In this document: in pieces, positions 33,995 to 43,650 of the stretch
How the letters are laid out: every line of letters begins with the position of its first letter
Numbering within the stretch: the first letter of the stretch is position 1
Assembly (NCBI RefSeq): GCF_041928815.1
Contig: NZ_JBHFEI010000001.1
Coordinates: forward strand, 1 to 64,000
From: JBHFEI01 sp041928815
GTDB lineage: Bacteria > Pseudomonadota > Alphaproteobacteria > Rhizobiales > Rhizobiaceae
DNA length: 64,000 bases
Direction of reading: 5' to 3'
Position numbers and translations under genes: made by a program
The notes under the pieces: generated by a model
Seen by the model: the letters and a program-made list of their open reading frames with translations, nothing else
Database searches by the model: none
Told to the model about the DNA's origin: nothing

Positions 33995-34162
33995 CTGTGA
34001 GCCTGTCAAACACCAGACATCCTAACCCTTTATAGACCGTCATATTCCGGATTTCCATGGCGTCGGGGAATTCAAAATAGTAAATCCTGTCACATCAGAT
34101 TTCGTCCCGTCGGAAGCGAAAAGCAGAGCCATCGCTTTCCGACAGCCTTCAGAGAGAGAGTC

Positions 34163-35452
<1,290 letters not shown>

Positions 35453-35460
35453 CCCGCCTT

Positions 35461-35488
35461 CGCACCCTTTCCGATCGGAAGGGGTGCG
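35461..35488 (+). other. Stem-loop after aceA
   Basis: A 12-bp stem with one G:U pair (35461-35472 with 35477-35488, GATC loop) begins 8 nt after the aceA stop. It has no U-run and lies before the next gene, so it looks like an mRNA-stabilising or processing element rather than a full terminator. Confidence 0.5.
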
Positions 35489-35537
35489 CCCGCAAGACGT
35501 GACCTTCAACAACCCCTGAGACAAGAGGAGAAATGCC

Positions 35538-35777
35538 ATGACCGTCCAGACCCGCGTCAAGGAACGCGCCGAAGAACAGGCCTCGGCGATGAGCGCCGAC
35601 CAGCAGGCGGCGATCCGCATGGTCGCCAACGACCTGCATCGCCTGAACCACGCCATCATGAAGGCGGTCGACGCCGGCGTCTCCGTCGAACTGATCCGCT
35701 CCGCCCGCCACCATGGCGGTGCCGGCAACTGGGGCGACCTGATGATCCCGGTCGTCGTCACGCAGGGCCAGGGCTGA
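35538..35777 (+). CDS. Small conserved-looking protein downstream of aceA (79 aa)
   Basis: A 79-residue soluble protein, mostly helical (ADQQAAIRMVANDLHRLNHAIMKAVDAGVSVELI), ending in a Gly-rich tail with HHGGAGNWGDLMIPVVV. AGAGGAG lies about 7 nt before the ATG, and codon use matches the neighbours, so it is very probably real. It follows aceA by 85 bp on the same strand and probably shares its transcript past a stem-loop. I do not recognise a function; a small accessory or regulatory partner in acetate metabolism is possible only by context. It converges with the LysR gene, with a gap of 15 bp. Confidence 0.75.
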   Translation: MTVQTRVKERAEEQASAMSADQQAAIRMVANDLHRLNHAIMKAVDAGVSVELIRSARHHGGAGNWGDLMIPVVVTQGQG

Positions 35778-35792
35778 TCCCGGCGTTCCGCG

Positions 35793-36668
35793 TCACGGCG
35801 CCCGGCTCGGCCGCTTCCCGGCGAAGAGATCGGCGTGGCTCTTCAGGAGCCGCGCCAGTCGCGTGCGCACCAGCCGGATGTCGCCGCGATGCCGGTCGTC
35901 GTCATGGGTGACGATCCACTGGCCGTGGCGCAGTTCGCCGATCTCAGGCCCCGCCCGGACAAGCGCCGGATCGAGATCGCCGACGAAGCAGGGCAGCACC
36001 GCGACCCCGGCCCCGGCCCGGGCGAGATCGAGCAGCGATCGCGGACGGCTGACGGTCACCGCGATCCGGTCCGCCGCGTTGCGGTGCGGCCAGTTGAGAT
36101 AGGCGGAGACGGCGTCCGGCTCGGCGACGGCGACGAAACGGGCCGAGGGCGACCGGTCGCCGTTGCGCAGGGTATAGGGCGCATAGGCACAGTCGCCGAA
36201 GGCCTGGGCCGCCAGATTGCCCTCCTCGGGCCGGAAGGCGCGGATGCCGATGTCGTGCTCCCGATAGGACAGGCTCGCGCGCTGCTCGCCGACGGTGAGG
36301 TCGATGCGGAACGGATCGCGCGCCGTCGCGAGCGCCGGAAAATTCTCGGCGATCAGCAGCGACAGCCACGTCCCCGCCATGATCCGCACGACCGTCAGGC
36401 CCTGCCCTTCCCGCCGCCAGGCTTCAACGGCACGCGCCGCCGCCGCCATCTCCCTCAGCCGTTCCGCCAGGGCGGCGCCCTCTTGCGTCAGCGCATAGCC
36501 GCTCTGGCTGCGCAGGAAGAGCGGACGGCCGATGTCCTCTTCCAGCGCCAGCATCCGCCGGCCGATCGTGGCGGGGCTGAGGCCGGTCCGCCCGGCCGCC
36601 CCCGTCAGGCCGCCGAGATCGGCGACGGACAGGAACAGCTGATAGAGATCCCAGTCGATGTTTTTCAT
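35793..36668 (-). CDS. LysR-type transcriptional regulator
   Basis: This 291-residue protein has an N-terminal winged helix (WDLYQLFLSVADLGGLTGAAGRTGLSPATIGRRMLALEE) and a C-terminal effector domain. The start MKNIDWDLY was chosen because it aligns with the usual LysR N-terminus; a start 10 codons upstream (36698) is possible. Neither has a good ribosome site. It is convergent with the small gene after aceA and divergent from a doubtful small ORF at 36756, so its target is not evident from position. It resembles LysR proteins of the group that often repress a divergent short-chain dehydrogenase or quinone reductase gene, but no such gene is here. Confidence 0.85.
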   Translation of the reverse strand: MKNIDWDLYQLFLSVADLGGLTGAAGRTGLSPATIGRRMLALEEDIGRPLFLRSQSGYALTQEGAALAERLREMAAAARAVEAWRREGQGLTVVRIMAGTWLSLLIAENFPALATARDPFRIDLTVGEQRASLSYREHDIGIRAFRPEEGNLAAQAFGDCAYAPYTLRNGDRSPSARFVAVAEPDAVSAYLNWPHRNAADRIAVTVSRPRSLLDLARAGAGVAVLPCFVGDLDPALVRAGPEIGELRHGQWIVTHDDDRHRGDIRLVRTRLARLLKSHADLFAGKRPSRAP

Positions 36669-36755
36669 TTCTGAAAAACGTAGCCCGAATTCCTGCATGT
36701 ATAAAGCGATTTTAGATGCCTAAGACCGATGACGTCCCCGACATGGAGCGTCACG

Positions 36756-36980
36756 ATGATGGATCCCTTTTCCGCCGCCCTGCTGCATGACCTTCTGGAC
36801 AGGTCGCGAAAACGCCGTCCCGACGAGGAGGATCGCTTCTATCGCCGCCACGGCCGTCCGTGGCTCCGCTTGCTGTCGCTCGCGTGGCGGAGAGCCCGGC
36901 CCCGGCTTTCGCGACACACGTCGCGCCCGCACGCCGAATCCCCGGACGGGGAGCGGATCGGCCCACGTGTCAGAGAATGA
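36756..36980 (+). CDS. Possible small Arg-rich protein (74 aa)
   Basis: A 74-codon ORF beginning MMDPFSAALLHDLLDRSRKRRPDEED, with 18 or more arginines. GGAG lies 7 nt before the ATG, and the first third looks like a real amphipathic helix; the Arg-rich second half could be a high-GC artefact. It is divergent from the LysR gene and overlaps the end of the RTX gene by 11 bp on the opposite strand. It could be the LysR target or nothing. Confidence 0.35.
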   Translation: MMDPFSAALLHDLLDRSRKRRPDEEDRFYRRHGRPWLRLLSLAWRRARPRLSRHTSRPHAESPDGERIGPRVRE

Positions 36981-38301
36981 AATCCTCCGCCGTCAGGGTG
37001 TGGCGGCCGTTGAGGATGATCTGCATGTCGTCGACATAGGAGCCCTGTTTGCCGGCGACGGTGGTGACGATGGTGGTGTTGCCGACGAATTCCGCCCGGA
37101 CCGTGCCGATATCGCCCGAGCCCTTCGGATCGAAGATGAACGCCTGGTTGCCGCTGAGGCCGGTGACCGCGTCGATGCGCGACAGGTCGATGATATCGTC
37201 GGCGCGGTTGAAGTCGACGATCACCGGCCGTGCGCAATATTGCGAATAGCGGTCGAAGAGGAAGGTATCGGCGCCCGAGCCGCCGGTCATCGTGTCGTAG
37301 CCGAAGCTCGAGCGCAGGATGTCGTTGCCGGCGCCGCCGTCGAGCCGGTCGTCGTCGGTCCCGTCGGTCAGCGTGTCGTTGCCCGTTCCGCCATAGAGAC
37401 GATTGTAGCCATTCGTGGCCGTCAGCGTGTCGTTGCCGGCATCGCCATAAAGCGTGTCATTGCCCGCGCCGCCGTCGAGCGTGTCATTGCCGTCGCCGCC
37501 TCGAAGCGTGTCGTTGCCGCCACGGGTGATGATCGTGTCGTTGCCGCGCCCGGCCTCGATGAGGTAGCTGTCCTCGGAGAAGACGCCGAGGTCGATATAG
37601 TCGCTGAAACGCGTGGCGATGATCTTGTCGGCGCCAGTGGGCGTATTTGCCAGACGGGCGCCGATGGCAGTGGCCGCTTGGCTGCCGGCGGAGTAGCCGA
37701 AGGCCACGCCATATCCGAGGCCGGAATAGTCAACCGTGTCGAACCCCGAGCCGGCATAGATCCTGTTTGCCGCGGCACCGACGATAAAGGTGTTGTTGCC
37801 GGAACCGCCATCGAGCATGGAGTTGCTGGTCCCGCCTTGCAGGATATCGTTGCCGCCGCCGGCATAAATCGTCTCGTTCGTCCGCGCGATCAGGACGTCG
37901 TCAAAATCCGTGGCCCAGATTTCCTCGATGCCGGAGATCGTGTCGCCGCGCGAGGCGGAGTCGCTGTCGCCGAGGCCCTTGCCCTGGCGCAGGTCGACCA
38001 CGACGGCCGAGCGGCTGTAGCGATAGTCGAGCGTGTCGTAGCCGCTGCCGCCGATGATGGTGTCGGCGCCCCAGCCGCCGAAGATCAGGTCATTGCCGGA
38101 GCCGCCGTCGATGCGGTCGTCGCTGCCGCCCCAGACGCCCTCGTTGCGCGCGCCGTCCTTGTCCCAGATGACGTCGTCGCCGGCGCGGCCATAGGCTGTG
38201 TCGTTGCCGAAGCTGAGCTCGATCATGTCCTTGTCCGAGGTTCCCTCCAGCGTGTCGTTCCAGATGCTGTCGATGATGAAGTTGTGGAAGCTGAAACGCA
38301 T
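36970..38301 (-). CDS. RTX calcium-binding protein without protease domain
   Basis: A 443-residue protein made almost entirely of RTX/hemolysin-type calcium-binding nonapeptides (GGxGxDxLx), for instance GGSGNDLIFGGWGADTIIGG and a dense block GGDGNDTLDGGAGNDTLYGD. The serralysin-type C-terminal segment follows (ADDIIDLSRIDA, GNQAFIF), and the end TLTAEDFIL is close to the end of the serralysin-like protein at 26949. No zinc site or other enzymatic domain is seen. Secretion by a type I system is inferred from the C-terminus. The start MRFSFHN has AAGGAGA upstream. An MCP terminator separates it from the chemoreceptor genes. Its role is unknown: surface adhesion or matrix protein are options. 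Confidence 0.85.
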   Translation of the reverse strand: MRFSFHNFIIDSIWNDTLEGTSDKDMIELSFGNDTAYGRAGDDVIWDKDGARNEGVWGGSDDRIDGGSGNDLIFGGWGADTIIGGSGYDTLDYRYSRSAVVVDLRQGKGLGDSDSASRGDTISGIEEIWATDFDDVLIARTNETIYAGGGNDILQGGTSNSMLDGGSGNNTFIVGAAANRIYAGSGFDTVDYSGLGYGVAFGYSAGSQAATAIGARLANTPTGADKIIATRFSDYIDLGVFSEDSYLIEAGRGNDTIITRGGNDTLRGGDGNDTLDGGAGNDTLYGDAGNDTLTATNGYNRLYGGTGNDTLTDGTDDDRLDGGAGNDILRSSFGYDTMTGGSGADTFLFDRYSQYCARPVIVDFNRADDIIDLSRIDAVTGLSGNQAFIFDPKGSGDIGTVRAEFVGNTTIVTTVAGKQGSYVDDMQIILNGRHTLTAEDFIL

Positions 38302-38382
38302 CTGGATCTCCTTCGGGCTGATGCGTCCTTTCTGAAGGAAGACCGGCATGGCGGCTGTTCCGCAGGGAACAGGGCGCACACG

Positions 38383-38411
38383 AAAAGGCCGACCCCGCGG
38401 GTGGGCCGGCC
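38383..38411 (-). terminator. Terminator of the chemoreceptor operon
   Basis: A 9-bp GC stem with one G:U pair (38387-38395 with 38403-38411, loop of 7) is followed on the minus strand by four T residues, 26 nt past the MCP stop. Confidence 0.65.
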
Positions 38412-38436
38412 GAAGACGGTGTCGGTGCCGGAAGCG

Positions 38437-40275
38437 TCAGGCGGCGCGGCGCATCCGGCCGGTGGTGCCGGGCTTCAGCTGGAACCGGCCGACGAGCGCC
38501 ATCAGCCGGTCGGCATCGGCGGCGAGCTGCTGGCTGACATGGCTCGTCTCCTCGACCATGGCCGCGTTCTGCTGGGTCATCTGGTCCATCTGGTTGACCG
38601 AGCCGTTGACCTCGCCGAGCGCCGCCGCCTGGTCGCGCGAGGCCGTCGCGATCACCTCGACATGGCGGCTGATGTCGACGATCTGGCCGCTGATCGCGGC
38701 AAGGACCGCGCCGGTCTCCTGCACCAGCCGCGCGCCGGCGCCGACCTCGCCGGTCGACTTGTTGATCAGGTCCTTGATCTCGCGGGCAGCCGCCGCCGAG
38801 CGCTGGGCGAGTTCACGCACCTCCTGCGCCACGACCGCGAAGCCCTTGCCCGCCTCGCCGGCACGCGCCGCCTCGATGCCGGCATTGAGCGCCAGCAGGT
38901 TGGTCTGGAAGGCGATGTCGTCGATCACCTCGATGATCTGCTCGATCTGGCGCGAGGCATCCTCGATCCGCCCCATCGCCGCGGTGGCGCTGGCGACGAC
39001 GGCGCCGGAACTGTCGGCGCTCGCCTTGGTCGCGGCGACCGCGCGGTTGGTCTCCTGCGCCCTCTCGGAGGAGGACTTGACCGTCACCGTGATCTCCTCG
39101 ACGGCGGCGGCGGTCTCCTCGAGCGAGGAGGCCTGCGCCTCGGTGCGGCGCGACAGCGCGTCGGCCGACTGGCGCATCTCGGCGCCGGTGCGCTGGATGG
39201 CGCCGACGCTGTCGCGGATCTCCACGAGCGTATCCTGCAGGCGTTCGAGCGAGGCGTTGAAATGGACGCGGAGCGGTTCGAGGCGGCCGGAGAAGGGCGT
39301 GTCGATGATGCGCGAGACGTCGCCGCTCGCCAGCCGCTCCAGGCCGCCGGCAAGCGCCGTGACCGCATGGTCGATGTCGCGGTCGAGCGCCTGCTTCTCG
39401 GCCTCCCGGCCGGCGCGCTCGGCATCTGTCCCGGCCCGCTGCCGCTCGGCCTCCGCCTCGATCCTCGCCTTGTCGAGCGCGTTGTCGCGGAACACCGAGA
39501 GCGCCCGCGCGACCCTGCCGAATTCGTCGCGGCGGGCATGGTAGGGAATGTCCGTGTCGAGATCGCCGGCGGAGATCCGCTCGACGGAGGCGGTCAGCCG
39601 GCCGAGCGGCCGGAACGACGTCCGCATGAAGGCGAAGACGGCAAGGCCCGAGAGACAGAGGACCAGCGCGCCGGCGCCGAGGATCATCGCGCGCAGTTCG
39701 GCGAGCTTCGCCTGATAGACCTCCATGGGGATGCCGATGAAGAGCACGCCGACGGTCGCCCCGGCGGCGGTCTTGACCGGGAAGTAGCCGGTCATGAAGT
39801 CGCGCCCGAAAAGCGCCGCGGGGCCGAAATAGGCCCTGCCGGCGGCGAGATGCGCCTGGGCGGGATGGTCGGGCGCAAGCTTGGTGCCGACGGCGCGGCT
39901 GCCGTCCTCCTTCTTCACGTTTGTCGAAACGCGGACGAAGTCGCGCCCCTGCGTCTCGAACACGGTCGCCACGCCGCCGATCGTCGTCGCCACCGCGTCG
40001 ACGAGCGCATGGTCGGCGCCCGGCCGGATCGCCTCCTCGCGCACCGAGACGAGGGCGCCATCGCGGATCTCGACCGTGGCGTCGCCCGCGCCATAGCTGT
40101 AGAGCACCGCGAAGGCCCGCGCGGCCTCGCCGGCATCGGTCATCGCGTCGCGCATCACGCGCTCGCTAACCTTATAGTAGACGAGGCCGGAGACGGCGCC
40201 GACGCTTGCGAGGATGAGCGCCACCATCGCCATCAGGCAGCGGGTGACGATCGAGGCTGTGAACTGGCGGATCAT
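38437..40275 (-). CDS. Methyl-accepting chemotaxis protein with periplasmic Cache-type domain
   Basis: A 612-residue chemoreceptor. TM1 is at about residues 12-33. A periplasmic single-Cache-like domain follows (GRAYFGPAALFGRDFMTGYFPVK...GVLFIG). TM2 is at about 195-219, followed by HAMP and a class-typical cytoplasmic hairpin containing ALNAGIEAARAGEAGKGFAVVAQEVRELAQRS. It lies 49 nt downstream of a second MCP whose signalling half is nearly identical, so the pair is co-transcribed. It probably senses small organic ligands, as Cache domains do. No CheW-binding C-terminal pentapeptide is seen: the C-terminus ends in Arg-Met-Arg-Arg-Ala-Ala. Confidence 0.93.
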   Translation of the reverse strand: MIRQFTASIVTRCLMAMVALILASVGAVSGLVYYKVSERVMRDAMTDAGEAARAFAVLYSYGAGDATVEIRDGALVSVREEAIRPGADHALVDAVATTIGGVATVFETQGRDFVRVSTNVKKEDGSRAVGTKLAPDHPAQAHLAAGRAYFGPAALFGRDFMTGYFPVKTAAGATVGVLFIGIPMEVYQAKLAELRAMILGAGALVLCLSGLAVFAFMRTSFRPLGRLTASVERISAGDLDTDIPYHARRDEFGRVARALSVFRDNALDKARIEAEAERQRAGTDAERAGREAEKQALDRDIDHAVTALAGGLERLASGDVSRIIDTPFSGRLEPLRVHFNASLERLQDTLVEIRDSVGAIQRTGAEMRQSADALSRRTEAQASSLEETAAAVEEITVTVKSSSERAQETNRAVAATKASADSSGAVVASATAAMGRIEDASRQIEQIIEVIDDIAFQTNLLALNAGIEAARAGEAGKGFAVVAQEVRELAQRSAAAAREIKDLINKSTGEVGAGARLVQETGAVLAAISGQIVDISRHVEVIATASRDQAAALGEVNGSVNQMDQMTQQNAAMVEETSHVSQQLAADADRLMALVGRFQLKPGTTGRMRRAA

Positions 40276-40324
40276 GATACACTCCGTCTGTCGGTCGTGG
40301 GCGTCGGGCGGCGCGACGGCAGTG

Positions 40325-42847
40325 TCACGCGGCGCGGTCCATGCGGGCGTCGTCGCTGTCCAGCCGGAACTGCTCGACCAGCATCATCAGCGTGTCGGCC
40401 TGGTTGGCGAGATTGCGGCTCGCGGCGGTCGCCTCCTCGACCATCGAGGCGTTCTGCTGGGTCATCTGGTCCATCTGGTTGACCGAGCCGTTGACCTCGC
40501 CGAGCGCCGCCGCCTGGTCGCGCGAGGCGGTCGCGATCATGTCGACATGCTGGCTGACGGTGACGATCTGCCGGCTGATCGAGGCGAGCACCGCGCCGGT
40601 CTCCTGCACGAGCCTGGCGCCCGAGCCGACCTCCTCGGTCGACTTGTTGATGAGGAGCTTGATCTCGCGGGCGGCACTCGCCGAGCGCTGGGCGAGTTCG
40701 CGCACCTCCTGCGCCACGACCGCGAAGCCCTTGCCCGCCTCGCCCGCGCGCGCCGCCTCGATGCCGGCATTGAGCGCCAGCAGATTGGTCTGGAAGGCGA
40801 TGTCGTCGATCACCTCGATGATCTGCTCGATCTGGCGCGAGGCATCCTCGATCCGCCCCATCGCGGCGATCGCATTGGCGACGACGAGTGCCGAACTGTC
40901 GGCGCTGCGCTTGGTCGAGGCGACGGCCTGGTTCGCCTCGTGCGCCCGCTCGGCCGAGGAGCGCACGGTGACGGTGATCTGGTCGACCGCCGCCGCGGTC
41001 TCCTCCAGCGAGGCGGCCTGCGCCTCGGTGCGCCGCGACAGCGCGTCGGCGGAGGCGTTCATGTCGCTGCCGCTGCGCTGGATCGCCATGGCATTGCCGC
41101 GGATCTGCGTCAGCGTGTCCTGCAGGCGGATCAGCGAGCCGTTGAAGTCGGTGCGCAGCTGTTCGAGGCGGCCGGAGAAAGGCGTGTCGATCGGCTGCGA
41201 CAGGTCGCCCTGCGCCAGCCGGCCGAGGCCGGCGGCAAGGGCGGCGACGGCGGTGTCGATCTGCCGGTCGAGCGCGCGCTTTTCCGCGTCGTTGCGGGCG
41301 CGTTCGGCCTCGACGGCGGCGCGCTGCTCCTCGCTTTCCGCCTCCATGCGCACCTTGGAGAGCGCGTTTTCCTTGAAGATACCGAGCGCGCGGGCCATGT
41401 CGCCGATCTCGTCGCGGCGCTTGCCGCCGTCGATCGCCGTGTCAAGCGCGCCGTCGGCGAGCCGCCGCATCGCCGACGTGATCTGGCCGATCGGCCCTTT
41501 CAGCGTCAGCACCAGCGCGCCGCCGGCGAGCATGGCGATCAGAATGCCGCTGACGGTCGCGGCCATCGACACCTGGTTGGCGCGCTCCTTCTCCGCGCCG
41601 GCGCTGGTCTTCTGCTCCTCGGCGAATTCGCTGAGCAGCCCCCAGATCCGGTCGATCGAGGTGGCGGCGGCCTTGAATTCCTCGGCGCGGTCGGTGCTGA
41701 TCTTGACGAGCGCGGTGCTGTCGTCGCCCATCGTCTTCAGGACGGGCATCAGCGCGGTGTTGAACTCGTCGAAGAAGGCAAGCCCGCTCGTCACGCCGCG
41801 CAGCGCGTCGAGCCCGCTCTTGACCATGACCAGTTCGCGCAGCAGCTTCTTGCGGCTCTCCTCGCTGGTGTTGCCGAGGAAGGCGGCGGACGAGATCTGG
41901 ATCGAGTAGATGGAGCCGACGAGGTTGCGGGTCGCGGCCAGCACGGCCTCCGACTGGATCAGCGGCCCGTCCAGCTCGCTGAAGACGCGGGTCGCCTCGC
42001 GCATGCGCTCGCCGGCGGCGGTCTGCAGCTGGACGCCGACCTGGCGGAAGCGCGAGACGAGCCGGGTCAGCTCGGGCACGACGACATCCGGCTCCCCGGA
42101 CGCGTTCAGCACCTCGCCGATCTCGCCGACCGTCTTGGCGACCGAATCGGCGATGCCCTTCTGCGCCTTGGGCAGGACGCTGCCGACGGCGCGCTGCGTC
42201 TTCATGATGAAGGGAAACTGTTCCTTGACGAAGGCGAGCTTTTCCGCCGGCGTCGCCGCGCGGCCGTAATTGGCGACAAGCTCGTTGAAGAAGCGGCTGC
42301 CATTGGTCAGGTTGTCGGCCTGGCGCAGCATGTTCTTCGCGGTGTTCTCGTCCTGGCGGACGGAGCGCTGCAGCTTGGTCGCCTCGTCGAGAATCTTCAC
42401 CTGCTGGGAGGTGAGCTGCTTCAGGCTCTTCTCCATGGCGTTGCGCAGCTCGATCTCGCCGACATAGAGCTTCCACAGCCCGTCGATGCGGGTCTCGATG
42501 TCCGCCGTCTCGGTCTGGGCCTGTTCGAGCTTGGCATGGTCGGCTCCGGCGTCGAGGCCCGCCATCGTCGCGTCCAGAAGATCCTTCTGCGTCGACAGGC
42601 GGGCATAGACGGCGTCGCGCGTCTCCTCGCTGGTCTCCTGCAGGAAGCGGTTCATGTTGGAATAGACGTCCTTGAAGCCGCTCAGCGACTGGAGGACGCT
42701 GTTGGAGATCTCCATGCGTCCCTGGACCAGACCAGAAGCATAAAGCCCGGTGAAGCCGACGGCGCAGATGCTGAGCACGAAGGGAACGATGAAGACGATC
42801 ACCTTCGTCTGGATCTTGTAGCGGGCAAGGATCTTGTCGATGAACAT
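40325..42847 (-). CDS. Methyl-accepting chemotaxis protein with large helical periplasmic domain
   Basis: An 840-residue chemoreceptor. TM1 is at about residues 13-35, followed by a periplasmic region of about 380 residues that is nearly all helix (HBM- or four-helix-bundle-like, many coiled stretches such as KSLKQLTSQQVKILDEATKLQ). TM2 is at about 420-445, then HAMP and the cytoplasmic signalling hairpin. The last 400 residues match the downstream MCP very closely, showing duplication with exchange of the sensor half. The start MFIDKIL was chosen over an upstream ATG because TM1 then sits normally. The ligand is unknown; HBM domains bind TCA intermediates or similar compounds in other bacteria. 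Confidence 0.92.
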   Translation of the reverse strand: MFIDKILARYKIQTKVIVFIVPFVLSICAVGFTGLYASGLVQGRMEISNSVLQSLSGFKDVYSNMNRFLQETSEETRDAVYARLSTQKDLLDATMAGLDAGADHAKLEQAQTETADIETRIDGLWKLYVGEIELRNAMEKSLKQLTSQQVKILDEATKLQRSVRQDENTAKNMLRQADNLTNGSRFFNELVANYGRAATPAEKLAFVKEQFPFIMKTQRAVGSVLPKAQKGIADSVAKTVGEIGEVLNASGEPDVVVPELTRLVSRFRQVGVQLQTAAGERMREATRVFSELDGPLIQSEAVLAATRNLVGSIYSIQISSAAFLGNTSEESRKKLLRELVMVKSGLDALRGVTSGLAFFDEFNTALMPVLKTMGDDSTALVKISTDRAEEFKAAATSIDRIWGLLSEFAEEQKTSAGAEKERANQVSMAATVSGILIAMLAGGALVLTLKGPIGQITSAMRRLADGALDTAIDGGKRRDEIGDMARALGIFKENALSKVRMEAESEEQRAAVEAERARNDAEKRALDRQIDTAVAALAAGLGRLAQGDLSQPIDTPFSGRLEQLRTDFNGSLIRLQDTLTQIRGNAMAIQRSGSDMNASADALSRRTEAQAASLEETAAAVDQITVTVRSSAERAHEANQAVASTKRSADSSALVVANAIAAMGRIEDASRQIEQIIEVIDDIAFQTNLLALNAGIEAARAGEAGKGFAVVAQEVRELAQRSASAAREIKLLINKSTEEVGSGARLVQETGAVLASISRQIVTVSQHVDMIATASRDQAAALGEVNGSVNQMDQMTQQNASMVEEATAASRNLANQADTLMMLVEQFRLDSDDARMDRAA

Positions 42848-43292
42848 GCGCGAACCTTGTCTGGCGCAGTCCCGCACGGCGTCAAGACATGCGCCGGGAC
42901 TGCCATGTTGCGGGAACGGGACCATGCGTTATGCGGAGTGTCGACCGCGAACCCGCCAAGCCATCATGGGGGTACCGCGTGTCCTGCGGCAAGGCGGGAC
43001 GCGGCACTGGCGGGACCAAAATTCCGACCACTATTGAGGGCTTTTCTTAAAATTTTACCCTAGATTGTGACAAATTGTCGCCACTTTCGCAGTTCGCGGC
43101 CATGCTCCGCCGACAGCCATGGGGCGGCTTCATGCCTTGCTGTTTTCGTGAAAGGAGAGCGTCGCGGCGTGGAGGCGGGCGAGACGGCGTGAGGCGCTAT
43201 GGAGCGTCGGCAAGCAATGGACGCGCCGGCATCCGGCTGCGTCCGGTCAAAAGGGTTCGGCGCTTCGCCCCTTTAAGGGGCGCGGCAGCGCT
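42848..43292. other. 445-bp gap upstream of the MCP operon
   Basis: No convincing gene on either strand. It must hold the MCP promoter; an AT-rich patch at 43043-43080 with GACAA-A-TTGTC (near 43071-43081) is the best candidate for regulatory sequence. A short hairpin CGCCCCT/AGGGGCG (43266-43272 with 43276-43282) lies past the stop of the small membrane peptide and may end its transcript, though the T-run is weak and distant. Confidence 0.4.
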
Positions 43293-43433
43293 TTAAAGCA
43301 GCGCGATCAGCGCCACGAGCGCCAGCGCCGACAGGGCCGTCCACTTGACGAGGAGAGCGGTCCGGGCCTCCGCGTCTTGCGTTTTCGCGATCGCGATGGC
43401 GCGGGGTGCCGGTCGGCGGTGATATCGTGTCAT
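43293..43433 (-). CDS. Small single-pass membrane peptide (46 aa)
   Basis: A 46-residue peptide: a basic N-terminus (MTRYHRRPAPRAIAIAK) followed by one hydrophobic helix at the C-terminus (LLVKWTALSALALVALIALL). GAGAGGA lies about 8 nt before the ATG, a good ribosome site. It stands alone between the MCP promoter region and the HI0933-type flavoprotein gene. Function is unknown; size and topology fit the many small inner-membrane proteins of bacteria. The longer frame to 43478 has no ribosome site. Confidence 0.55.
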   Translation of the reverse strand: MTRYHRRPAPRAIAIAKTQDAEARTALLVKWTALSALALVALIALL

Positions 43434-43650
43434 GAAGACTGTCCTCTCACTCCGGTGTCGCAATGTCGGTCCGGACAATCCGGGCCAAAAAACAATGTGC
43501 TGTCAAGCCTGTCTCAGGCTGGCGGCGACAAAAGGCCTCCGATCGCCCGGATTTGGGCCGCCGCCGCTCCCGTCAAGAGCCTTTCGGTCCGACAGGTTCC
43601 GCCATAGCGATTAAAAATGTCTGAAATCGGGACGGCAGATTCGCGCCGCC

